From SIG450 sp045658425 (GTDB taxonomy: Bacteria > Bacillota > Clostridia > UMGS1840 > HGM11507): a stretch of 64,000 nucleotides of DNA. Positions 20,821 through 28,010 of the stretch are shown piece by piece (the stretch's first letter is position 1; every line of letters begins with the position of its first letter). The DNA lies in the NCBI GenBank assembly GCA_045658425.1, contig JAZOVB010000154.1, forward strand, positions 1 through 64,000, in the 5' to 3' direction. Under the pieces are notes generated by a model. That model ran no database searches. It worked only from the letters and a program-made list of their open reading frames with translations, and was not told where the DNA came from. The translations under genes and the position numbers were made by a program.

Positions 20821-22386
20821 CTAAAGACCTAATTCTTTATGTCTGTCATTATAAAGTTTAACTAATTCATCAGCACCAAGTTTTTTTGCTTCATTAAGCC
20901 ACTTGTTCCAGGCAGCATCACCTGAATCCTGCCCAATAATGTATTTAAACATTACCTCTTCAAACTTTTTAGTTAACTTAGTTATCAGGTCAGTTACTTT
21001 TGATACATCATCCTGATCAGCAAAAGTAACATAAGGATCTAATGGTTCAAAGCCTCCACATTTTTCAGGCCATTCCTGTGCTTCTTTTTCTCTTTCTGTG
21101 TACTGGAAATAGCAGGAACGTCTGTCAACTCTTCTGTATGTACCTGTCATCCACATACAGTATTTTGACCTTAAGTCCATAATATCAACTTTGTCTTTAG
21201 CCTGAAGTTCAGAATCTAAATATACTGCCATTCCTTCTTCGCCGATTTCAAAAGTTTCGCCTCTTACTCCGCATGTCATAAGTTCAGCACCTGCATCCGA
21301 ATATAAGAAATCCATAAGTTTCATTGTTAAAGCAGAATTTTTATTTTTGGATACAGCAACTAAATCGGTAGTAGAAATTTTATCTAAAGTAAGAATTGTC
21401 TGTTCAGGTCCGACAGGATTTGCATATCTTAAATCATAACCCGGAACCTGATTCTGACTCATAAACATATCAAGTCTTCCTATCCAGTCATAAGTAACAA
21501 AAGAATCACCATTTGTCATTTTTTGAGTCCATGCAGGTTGAGTATTTGTTAAAAATTCAGGGTCAAGTAATTTTTCATCATACAGTTTCTTGAAATAATC
21601 AAGCATTTCCTTGGTTTTAGGATCAGTATCGGAATACTTCCACACTTTAGCACTTTCGTCATAATAAACGTTATATGAATTAATACCGCCCCATGCAACT
21701 GCATAGTTAGCAATAAGTTTTTTACCGTTTTTAGATGTCAAAGGATATGAATCAGGATAAAGTTCTTTTAATTTTTTAAGTGCCTGATAGAATGTTTCAG
21801 GACTGTTCCACATTTCAATTCCGTGTTTATCAAATATATCTTTTCTGTAAAGCATACCGTGATTTACATTTCTGTTGGTGTCAATCGCAGGAAAAGCATA
21901 TAACTTTTTATCTGCTGCAGCAAAAGATTTGAATATCCAGCTGTTTTCTTCATTGTCAGCAAAAATTCTTTTAAAGTTCGGCATTTCGTCCAAATGGTCA
22001 TTGATAGGTTCCCATGCGCCCTGCATTGCATAGTCGTTTAATTGAATTAATGCACCTGAATTCATAACATCAGGAACATTGGCACCTGCAAGTAAAACCT
22101 GTATCTTTTCTACCGCCATTGAAACAGGAACAAGCATCGGTTTAATATTAAGCCCCGTTACCTGACTTAACTTATCAAATATATAAGTATTAGAGGTATC
22201 ACCAACCTCATCCTGTGCATACATAACTATTTCTTCGCCATTACCGAACGGAACTTCAAGACCTCCTGTATCTCCGATTTCAAAGTCTAAACCGGGTATA
22301 ACTGTAGTTCCCCCTTCGTTTCCTCCGCACGCTGCAAGCGAAACCATCATTGCAACTGCCATTAATGATGCGATTAACCTTTTCAC
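20821..22386 (-). CDS. Extracellular solute-binding lipoprotein, LplA-like family 1 (locus 1)
   Basis: This 521-residue protein has a lipoprotein signal peptide ending in the lipobox LAAC at about residues 17-20. A periplasmic-binding-type body follows, typical of large LplA/YtcQ-like ABC sugar-binding proteins. Signature pieces include YRKDIFDKHGIEMWNSPE, ANYAVAWGG and RVDRRSCYFQYTEREKEAQ. The family binds oligosaccharides for paired permeases, which are absent from this window. It starts with GTG after GGAGG. A candidate promoter upstream at 22480-22509 shares an element with the GLUG gene promoter. A paralog, 39632-41242, occupies the same relative place in locus 2. Confidence 0.9.
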   Translation of the reverse strand: MKRLIASLMAVAMMVSLAACGGNEGGTTVIPGLDFEIGDTGGLEVPFGNGEEIVMYAQDEVGDTSNTYIFDKLSQVTGLNIKPMLVPVSMAVEKIQVLLAGANVPDVMNSGALIQLNDYAMQGAWEPINDHLDEMPNFKRIFADNEENSWIFKSFAAADKKLYAFPAIDTNRNVNHGMLYRKDIFDKHGIEMWNSPETFYQALKKLKELYPDSYPLTSKNGKKLIANYAVAWGGINSYNVYYDESAKVWKYSDTDPKTKEMLDYFKKLYDEKLLDPEFLTNTQPAWTQKMTNGDSFVTYDWIGRLDMFMSQNQVPGYDLRYANPVGPEQTILTLDKISTTDLVAVSKNKNSALTMKLMDFLYSDAGAELMTCGVRGETFEIGEEGMAVYLDSELQAKDKVDIMDLRSKYCMWMTGTYRRVDRRSCYFQYTEREKEAQEWPEKCGGFEPLDPYVTFADQDDVSKVTDLITKLTKKFEEVMFKYIIGQDSGDAAWNKWLNEAKKLGADELVKLYNDRHKELGL

Positions 22387-22479
22387 TTTGTTTCCTCCTT
22401 TAAAATTATTTTTAAAATTCTTACATTATATAAATCTTTTTTTGATTTTTTAAGATAAAATATCTCTTTTGTAAATTAT

Positions 22480-22519
22480 AATATATATACTGATTGATAT
22501 GAATTGCAAAAAGTAACTT
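22480..22519 (-). promoter_or_regulatory. Promoter with shared 19-base element, solute-binding protein gene
   Basis: On the minus strand AAGTTACTTTTTGCAATTC (22501-22519) contains a -35-like TTGCAA (22504-22509). It is followed after 18 bases by TATATT (22480-22485). The same 19 bases with the same 18-base spacing occur at 24866-24884. The element overlaps the -35 box, as expected for a class II activator site. Confidence 0.55.
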
Positions 22520-22631
22520 ATTTGTTTCCTAATTATTCCATATTTCCCACTGCGTATAGGATTCTTAAGTAAACACTATATGATATTTTTGGTAAATAAT
22601 ACTAAATTATTACAAAATTTTTTATAAGAAA

Positions 22632-22659
22632 AAAAGAGATGCTATGAAACATCTCTTTT
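22632..22659 (-). terminator. Rho-independent terminator after the tiny peptide gene
   Basis: A 10-base perfect stem (AAAAGAGATG/CATCTCTTTT) with an 8-base loop is followed on the minus strand by seven T residues. It lies 20 bases after the peptide stop codon. It separates the GLUG-peptide unit from the solute-binding protein gene, which has its own promoter. Confidence 0.85.
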
Positions 22660-22678
22660 AGTTTTTTATAAATCTCTC

Positions 22679-22825
22679 TTATGAATTATACTGATATGTT
22701 GTTATAGTTTCTTTGTATGTGCCTCCTCCAACTTCTTCTAACCAACCGCTAAGACCGCCATTGGCAATAGAGGTATTTGCAGAAATATTTGATTCCATTA
22801 ATTCAGGTTTAATATATTTTTTCAT
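22679..22825 (-). CDS. Tiny peptide, MK(K/Q)YIKPE family (locus 1 copy)
   Basis: This 48-residue peptide begins MKKYIKPEL, has NTSIANGGLSGWLEE in the middle and a polar tail ending TTYQYNS. An upstream in-frame extension exists, but a strong ribosome-binding site (AAGGAGG) sits five to eight bases before this ATG and decides the start. It begins 13 bases after the stop of the GLUG protein gene and is followed by a terminator. A homolog with the same layout lies at 41443-41592 in locus 2. Residues MK-YIKPE, I-S-N, IA, GLS-WL and TIT are shared. It has no membrane segment or ordinary signal peptide. A leader-plus-core precursor peptide is one possibility, but no modification enzyme is visible in the window. 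Confidence 0.75.
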   Translation of the reverse strand: MKKYIKPELMESNISANTSIANGGLSGWLEEVGGGTYKETITTYQYNS

Positions 22826-22838
22826 ATCTACTACCTCC

Positions 22839-24785
22839 TTATTTCGCTTCAAATACAAATGATGAAGCTTCACCATATGTAAATGTGTCATTGTATTTTA
22901 TGTAAGGTCTTACATAATATGTGTCACCATCAACCATGGCACCATAGAACAATATACCATAAGCACCATTGTGATTTTTAGTTGCTTTTGCTGCTTTGGT
23001 GCAGGTTTCAGCTGTTAACGCATCGCCTAAAACAGTTTTTGAAATCAACATACCGTATTCAACATCAGAAATAGCTACATTCGAAGGAAGAACGAATCTT
23101 GCAACAACGACTGAGTACCCACCTGTGATTTCTTCATTTGTTTCAGAGTCAGTTGGAACAAACTCAGAATCACTTGTACCTGCAAATGCAATTGGAGCAC
23201 TTGCAAAAGCAATTTCTTCAACAACAGGTTCTGTTGTTGTAGCGCTAACTGTAAGAGTTTCTACCTTACCGTCTGAAGCTTTTACTTTTTTGTAATCATT
23301 CATTGGATATACATTAAATGTATAGCTCGTTAATGGTTCCAATCCTGTAACAACATACTGGTGTTCATCAGCACTTACTCTTGCAATTGTTCTTGTTCCG
23401 TCGCTGATTTCAACCATATTATGATTTGCAGTATTAGCATCAGTCCAGCTGATTGTAACGGATTTATTTCCGCCTTCAACAGTTACATTTGCAAGCTGTG
23501 TTGTTAACACAGGTGCAACGTATGCCACATCCTGAAGATTACCATAAACTCTTGGATAAGGATATCCAGTACTCACTCCGTTCCGGAAGTCAGCAGTAGG
23601 TAAAGCCGATTCACTAATCATATCTGATTTACTTAACTGATCCTGAGTTTTTAGTTTTATATATGTTGTAGATTTTTTATATGTAGGATAGAAAGAATCA
23701 CTGTGATTTAACACATAACAGTTAGTAACTGTTGCTTTGCTTGTATCTTCAACCCCTGCAGTTGCTCCACACCCTGCAAATGAATACAAGTTGTTAAGGT
23801 CTCTACCACCTATTACTTCACCTGCATTATAACATGTTTTAATAGTAACACCTGTGTTTGTAACTTCAGCCATACCACCGGCAGTTATACCGCCACAGTA
23901 TATTTTAGCAGATTCAGTATATGAACCATCTTCTTCAACTCCGGCTGCTATTACTCTACCTGAATTGTAGCAAGATACAATTGTACCAGCTTTATATCTT
24001 GTAGAACCAACGATACCGCCTACAAAATTATCTCCATAAACTCTGCCTGCATTATAACTTCGTTTAATTGCAGTTGTAGAATCTGAGTAAAGAGAACCCA
24101 TAAGTCCACCAACAGAAGTGTGACCTGTTACATTTGCTGTATTGGAAGAACCATATACATTCTGTGTACTATGTCCAACAAGACCACCTGTCCATGAACC
24201 GCTTTTTGAAATATTTGTTACGTTACCTCTGTTATGTGAATTGTTAATTGCATTTCCGCTGGTTGTATTTCTTACGGCACCTACCAAACCACCAACATTA
24301 CTACCGTTACCTGTAATTACAGCAGTATTTGTACAGCCGTTAATAATAGCTGCATCAAGCATAATACCCGCAAAACCACCAACAAGGTTAGTACCTGTTA
24401 CTGTACCGGCTAATTTGATGTATTCAACTTTACCTGCACCGTATAAAGTTGTAAACAAGCCTGTTCCATTTGTAGCTTCATATGTGTTTTCGGATTCACC
24501 GGTAATTGCAACTGTGATTGTTTTCATATCAGCTGCAGCACCTGCGGTTAGTGTTCCGGCAAATGTTTTAGGCTGATAATCAGCTGGTAGTGTAATATCA
24601 GCAGTAAGTTTATATACCGCTGTTGCTCTGTCAGGAATAGCTAAAAAATCGTCAGCTGTTGCAATCAAGAACGGATCTTCCACAGTACCCGAGCCTCCTG
24701 CCGCACTTACAAAGCATACATTACCAAACATTAGTGAAACAATCATAATCACACTTAGTAATAATGATATTTTTCTTTTTGTCAT
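22839..24785 (-). CDS. Secreted GLUG-repeat protein with Fn3 and YGIL C-terminal domain (locus 1)
   Basis: This 648-residue protein has a signal peptide (about 1-29) and a GLUG region opening GGSGTVEDPFLI. Repeated units of the NVGGLVGAV and FVGGIVGST kind run to about residue 385. An Fn3-like domain follows (about 430-520), then the C-terminal domain (about 535-648) carrying YGMLISK, NGAYGILFYG and YYVRPYIKYN. It has no anchor, so it should be released or held by a partner. Its promoter lies at 24845-24884, divergent from the AraC gene at 24919. A tiny peptide gene follows by 13 bases. The 15701-20758 protein carries related N- and C-terminal parts. Its function is unknown; a glycan-binding or adaptor role is inferred. 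Confidence 0.82.
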   Translation of the reverse strand: MTKRKISLLLSVIMIVSLMFGNVCFVSAAGGSGTVEDPFLIATADDFLAIPDRATAVYKLTADITLPADYQPKTFAGTLTAGAAADMKTITVAITGESENTYEATNGTGLFTTLYGAGKVEYIKLAGTVTGTNLVGGFAGIMLDAAIINGCTNTAVITGNGSNVGGLVGAVRNTTSGNAINNSHNRGNVTNISKSGSWTGGLVGHSTQNVYGSSNTANVTGHTSVGGLMGSLYSDSTTAIKRSYNAGRVYGDNFVGGIVGSTRYKAGTIVSCYNSGRVIAAGVEEDGSYTESAKIYCGGITAGGMAEVTNTGVTIKTCYNAGEVIGGRDLNNLYSFAGCGATAGVEDTSKATVTNCYVLNHSDSFYPTYKKSTTYIKLKTQDQLSKSDMISESALPTADFRNGVSTGYPYPRVYGNLQDVAYVAPVLTTQLANVTVEGGNKSVTISWTDANTANHNMVEISDGTRTIARVSADEHQYVVTGLEPLTSYTFNVYPMNDYKKVKASDGKVETLTVSATTTEPVVEEIAFASAPIAFAGTSDSEFVPTDSETNEEITGGYSVVVARFVLPSNVAISDVEYGMLISKTVLGDALTAETCTKAAKATKNHNGAYGILFYGAMVDGDTYYVRPYIKYNDTFTYGEASSFVFEAK

Positions 24786-24844
24786 TTTTTTTCCTCCTTT
24801 TATTTATCCAATTCAATTGGATTTTTTTTTTGTACTTGCATTCT

Positions 24845-24884
24845 ATTATAGAACGAAAGAAAAAGGAATTGCAAAAAGTAACTT
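24845..24884 (-). promoter_or_regulatory. Promoter with shared 19-base element, GLUG protein gene
   Basis: On the minus strand AAGTTACTTTTTGCAATTC (24866-24884) contains TTGCAA (24869-24874). After 18 bases comes a perfect TATAAT (24845-24850). The element is identical to 22501-22519. It lies in the short region shared with the divergent AraC gene, the most likely source of its regulator. Confidence 0.65.
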
Positions 24885-24918
24885 CTTGTGTTAAAATATC
24901 TTCAAAGGATGTGAGTAT

Positions 24919-25680
24919 ATGTTTTTCTATAACATTATCGAAAACAAGAACTACAAGGAACTGAATCCGCTAAGCTGTGGAATGATGCAATGCAGTTCTG
25001 ACACCAGTTTCGGTCCATATATACGAAACTATTATCTTATTCACTTTGTTATATCGGGAAAAGGATATTTCAAAAACGAAACAAATCAGTATAAAGTAAC
25101 AAAAGACCAGGCCTTCATAATAAAACCCGATGAAGTTACAAAATACTGGGCAGATCCTAAAGAACCATGGAAATATATATGGATAGGATTTGACGGTGAA
25201 CTTTCCACAAGAATCAACGAACTGAAATCTCCTGTTATAAACATTGATTCTTCTTATATCCAATCACTTATAAATGTCCGAAATATTGCAACAACAAAAG
25301 AAGAATATCTCGTTGGCAAATTATTTGAACTTTTCTCAATTCTGTTTGATAATAAAAGTAAAAGTAATTATGCAGAAAATGTTAAAAATTATATAGTTAC
25401 TTGCTATAATTCAAAAATCACGTTAGAACAAATAGCTTCAAGCCTCAATCTTAATCAACGCTACTTAAACAGAGTGTTTAAAAATTATTTTGGTATAACG
25501 ATAAAGCAATATCTTATAAAAACCCGAATGAAAGAAGCTACAAGACTTTTAAAAAAAGGCTACCTTATTAAACAAGCAGCTTTTATGACCGGATATGAAG
25601 ACCCTTTTGTATTTTCGCGAGCATTCAAAGATTACTATGGATTTCCACCTCAGCAGATAATTAATAATAAAAAAGCCTAA
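24919..25680 (+). CDS. AraC-family transcriptional regulator (locus 1 head)
   Basis: This 253-residue protein has an N-terminal cupin-like sugar-sensing domain (about 20-140, with HFVISGKGYF and WKYIWIGFDG). A C-terminal AraC double helix-turn-helix covers about 155-250 (ITLEQIASSLNLNQRYLNRVFK and IKQAAFMTGYEDPFVFSRAFK). It is divergent from the locus 1 GLUG gene, with a 133-base shared region holding the 19-base element. It probably activates that operon and the solute-binding protein operon. AAAGGA lies upstream of the ATG. The ligand is unknown but probably a released oligosaccharide. Confidence 0.9.
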   Translation: MFFYNIIENKNYKELNPLSCGMMQCSSDTSFGPYIRNYYLIHFVISGKGYFKNETNQYKVTKDQAFIIKPDEVTKYWADPKEPWKYIWIGFDGELSTRINELKSPVINIDSSYIQSLINVRNIATTKEEYLVGKLFELFSILFDNKSKSNYAENVKNYIVTCYNSKITLEQIASSLNLNQRYLNRVFKNYFGITIKQYLIKTRMKEATRLLKKGYLIKQAAFMTGYEDPFVFSRAFKDYYGFPPQQIINNKKA

Positions 25681-25717
25681 TATATTTTTGATACTTAAAA
25701 AAATAATCAGGCTTTTT
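25670..25717 (+). terminator. Terminator of the AraC gene
   Basis: The arms AAAAAGCCT (25670-25678, running into the stop codon) and AGGCTTTTT (25709-25717) pair across a 30-base loop and end in a T run. It is a likely weak terminator for the regulator gene. Confidence 0.5.
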
Positions 25718-25721
25718 AAAA

Positions 25722-25752
25722 CAAGAACACATAGCAAAACTATGTGTTCTTG
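25722..25752 (-). terminator. Terminator of tRNA-Leu
   Basis: A perfect 13-base stem (CAAGAACACATAG and its complement) with a 5-base loop is followed on the minus strand by TTTT. It lies a few bases after the tRNA 3' end. Confidence 0.75.
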
Positions 25753-25758
25753 TTTCGG

Positions 25759-25845
25759 TGGTGCACCTGAGGAGATTTGAACTCCTAAGCCGTTGCCAGC
25801 ACACGGACCTGAACCGTGCGCGTCTGCCAATTCCGCCACAGGTGC
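25759..25845 (-). tRNA. tRNA-Leu (anticodon CAG)
   Basis: On the minus strand the acceptor arms GCACCTG and CAGGTGC pair. An anticodon stem CACGG/CCGTG encloses loop TTCAGGT, giving anticodon CAG. A long variable arm typical of leucine tRNAs is present, the T arm is AGGAG-TTCAAAT-CTCCT, and discriminator A plus CCA is encoded. Length is 87 bases with CCA. Confidence 0.95.
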
Positions 25846-25894
25846 GAATATTAAATTTTAAGTTGTTAGCATTTACACAAGCCGTTTTTGTTTA

Positions 25895-25932
25895 CTCCCT
25901 TAAAAAGGGTTCATAGACTCTTTTTAAGGGAG
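25895..25932. repeat. Inverted repeat upstream of tRNA-Leu
   Basis: A perfect 13-base stem, CTCCCTTAAAAAG and its complement, has a 12-base loop and lies 50 bases upstream of the tRNA on the minus strand. No T run follows on either strand, so it is not a clear terminator. Confidence 0.5.
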
Positions 25933-26064
25933 CACTTCTCTTCGCATTATTAACCTGCATTATACTATCGATAAGTTCATGGAGAATTTTACAGTTACTT
26001 ATACTTATTTTTCTAAATATTCTTTCGTTCTTTCCATTACTATTTTATAAGGAATATAATGTAT

Positions 26065-26097
26065 GGTTGGGTTAAATCTCACACCCTGATTTGGCTG
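26065..26097. repeat. Short dispersed repeat, copy 1
   Basis: GGTTGGGTTAAA, then TCAC, then CCCTGATTTGGCTG match the copy at 62912-62945 with only a few differences in between. It lies in a gene-free stretch. The two copies are 37 kb apart, and the nature of the repeat is unknown. Confidence 0.6.
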
Positions 26098-26121
26098 TGC
26101 TCCTTCTCCGCCAACAAAAAC

Positions 26122-26147
26122 AAGTATCTTTTGATACTTATTTTTTT
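26122..26147. terminator. Small terminator-like hairpin
   Basis: AAGTATC-TTTT-GATACTT is flanked by A/T runs on both sides, so it could act on either strand. No intact gene ends at it. It may be left over from a lost gene. Confidence 0.4.
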
Positions 26148-26262
26148 GTTTGTGTAGGGATTTGAAGCCTCGCGACGGGTACTGGCAAGGGCTGTGCTGT
26201 AACACAATTAAAATCGACATTGCAATGCTGTACGTAACCATTTTCTTAAGCCTGAATTTTAA

Positions 26263-26370
26263 GTCTGGAAAATTAAAGCAAGAGAAAAACTCACCGCTTA
26301 CAGAAATGATAAAATTTCTGCCGATGAGTTTAGGAACTGGTTTATGGATGATAAGTGGACAAGAGCGTGA
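26263..26370 (+). pseudogene. Possible 3' relic of a lost gene
   Basis: A 35-codon open stretch without a start codon reads REKLTAYRNDKISADEFR and then NWFMDDKWTRA before a TGA. Eleven bases later a terminator follows. The string looks like the tail of a real helical protein rather than random translation. A loose resemblance to tails of phage head proteins is only an impression. No upstream part is preserved. Confidence 0.25.
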
Positions 26371-26380
26371 TATATATGTA

Positions 26381-26409
26381 AAAGTTCCGAAACATTTCGG
26401 GACTTTTTT
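26381..26409 (+). terminator. Terminator downstream of the 26263-26370 relic
   Basis: AAAGTTCCGAAA pairs with TTTCGGGACTTT (one G-U pair) and a T run follows on the plus strand. Confidence 0.6.
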
Positions 26410-26713
26410 ATTATAACAGAAAACTATTCTTTGCTTTTAAAATATATTCCCCATCAATTTTGTGGTATATTTTTACTATAATTACAACATTTTGTTTCTA
26501 TTATACAGAAAGGATACCATTCAAAGATTCTCTTTTATATAAAATTAAAGAATCTGGCTTAAATAGAAAATTCGGTAGAACATGGAAGAAATATTGGAAT
26601 GTAATTATTATTTAAAATCAAAATACTACGCACAACATTAGATGCATTTTAAAATTTCTTAATTGAAGATAAGTGATTCGAAAATTTAATATTTTATAAT
26701 ACACCTATAAACA
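26410..26713. other. Gene-free AT-rich stretch
   Basis: No credible open reading frame, RNA gene or repeat was recognised here. It separates the relics on the plus and minus strands. Confidence 0.5.
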
Positions 26714-26744
26714 TAGCCTGACACTTTCAAAAGGTGCCAGGCTA
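26714..26744 (-). terminator. Hairpin after the caspase-like relic
   Basis: TAGCCTGACACTTT and AAAGGTGCCAGGCTA form a long stem with one or two mismatches and a tiny loop. It lies just after the end of the minus-strand relic. The T run is weak. Confidence 0.45.
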
Positions 26745-26752
26745 TTACTTTG

Positions 26753-27174
26753 CTACCGCACATTATTATTAATCCAATTTTCAATTGAATCTTTACGTTT
26801 TGGGATTACATCTATTTTTAGATTAGAAATATATGCACTTGTATTTTCCGTAATCTTAATCGCTACAACTGGTTTCCCTATACTTATTGCAAAACGTATT
26901 TCATCTATAGACATACCAGTATTATTAATGTCATGGCTCCACCATACAAAGCTTCCACTAATAAAGATGTAAAAACTCCATGGCCATTTTCTTCAACGGC
27001 ACATTGAACACCACTGCAAGTAGCAAGAATAGTAGTACCTTCCTTTAATTGAGAATATTCCGGAATATTATATTCGCTACCTATATCACCACTAAAGCAA
27101 CTATCAAGTATTATTATTCTATTTGTCTCTGTCCTACATGAGTATTGGTCTGCATAATTGACCTTTTTATTCAT
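26753..27174 (-). pseudogene. Truncated, frameshifted caspase-like (peptidase C14) gene
   Basis: The first 80 codons (27174 down to about 26935) read IIILDSCFSGDIGSE, the C14/metacaspase cysteine motif. ILATCSGVQCAVEENGHGVF and TSLLVEALYGGA follow, typical of the C14 C-terminal half. The upstream part with the catalytic His (usually SGHG) is missing. The frame then closes at a TAG, while another frame continues for 58 codons to 26753 (INNTGMSIDEIRFAISIGKP, VVAIKI, DSIENWINNN). That tail recalls the end of TIR-like domains, with low certainty. The gene is broken at its 5' end and internally, so it is unlikely to give an active protease. Caspase-like proteins often belong to defence or cell-death systems. 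Confidence 0.6.
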
Positions 27175-27196
27175 TTTTTATGAATACCCAACAAAA

Positions 27197-27224
27197 AGGA
27201 GCAAGGTCGATATACCTTGCTCCT
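27197..27224 (-). terminator. Terminator of the acetyltransferase gene
   Basis: An 11-base perfect stem (AGGAGCAAGGT and its complement) with a 6-base loop is followed by TTTTTG on the minus strand. It lies about 110 bases after the acetyltransferase stop. Confidence 0.8.
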
Positions 27225-27332
27225 ATTAGGGAATATATGTTATTTAGTTCAACAAATTGGAATTGGTATAGCTAATGACTTTCTGTTTCACGATACATTA
27301 GCGATTACTTTTTTCATAATTCCCTAAAGTGA

Positions 27333-27962
27333 TTAATCTGCATAAAGTTCTGGATGTGCAGATAATCTATCTGCATCTGTAATTTGACGAATCACACGAC
27401 AAGGATTTCCAACTGCCAGACTATGTGGTGGAATATCTTTTGTCACGACACTCCCTGCACCAATCACGCACCCCTCTCCTATTGTTACACCACCACAAAT
27501 TGTAACACTTGCCGCAATCCAACAATTATCTTCAATAGTAATTGGCGCAGTATATTCTAAATTGGTAACCGTACCTGTTTTTGCATTAAAAAATGGGTTT
27601 CGGTCCTGATAACATAGTGGATGAATAGCAGTCAACATAGAAACATTCGGACCAATAAATACGCATTCTCCAATAGTAACTTTACCCTCATCTAACACAG
27701 TAAAATTAAAGTTTGCATAACTGTCTTTACCCATAGAAATATTAGTTCCAAAATCAAAATAAATCGGTCCTTGCAAATAGACATTTTCGCCTCGATTTGG
27801 CATCAGTTCATCTAAAATTTCTTTACGCTTTTCTGTTTCAGTTTCAAATGTATCATTATATAATTTACATAACCTATGTGCTTTTGTACGTTCCTCGGGC
27901 ATTCCTTCTGTGAAAGGGTCGTACATCAATCTTCCCGCTAACATTTTTTCGTGTTCGGTCAT
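27333..27962 (-). CDS. maa: Maltose/galactoside-type sugar O-acetyltransferase
   Basis: This 209-residue protein has an N-terminal maltose acetyltransferase domain (EKMLAGRLMYDPFTEGMPEERTKAH at its start) and a left-handed beta-helix of hexapeptide repeats. Catalytic His is expected in the TAIHPLCYQDRNP segment (about residue 115), followed by WIAASVTICGGVTIGEGCVI and GAGSVVTKD. It transfers acetyl from acetyl-CoA to a sugar hydroxyl in the cytoplasm. Length is close to the 180-210 residues usual for Maa/LacA. It stands alone with its own terminator. The exact sugar cannot be told. Confidence 0.88.
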   Translation of the reverse strand: MTEHEKMLAGRLMYDPFTEGMPEERTKAHRLCKLYNDTFETETEKRKEILDELMPNRGENVYLQGPIYFDFGTNISMGKDSYANFNFTVLDEGKVTIGECVFIGPNVSMLTAIHPLCYQDRNPFFNAKTGTVTNLEYTAPITIEDNCWIAASVTICGGVTIGEGCVIGAGSVVTKDIPPHSLAVGNPCRVIRQITDADRLSAHPELYAD

Positions 27963-28010
27963 TTTTGTTACCCCCAGATATTGTATCCTAAAATTTTCCT
28001 TACTTTGGTA

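Noticed and set aside
25549..25839. 96-codon minus-strand frame starting MAELADAHGSGPCAGNG
   Set aside because: It is a translation through tRNA-Leu(CAG) and its terminator, a well-known false gene pattern.
26005..26241. 78-codon minus-strand frame
   Set aside because: It runs through the dispersed repeat and a terminator-like hairpin, has no ribosome-binding site and no recognisable domain.
26150..26416. 88-codon plus-strand frame
   Set aside because: It overlaps a more protein-like short frame and extends through a terminator hairpin; no ribosome-binding site.
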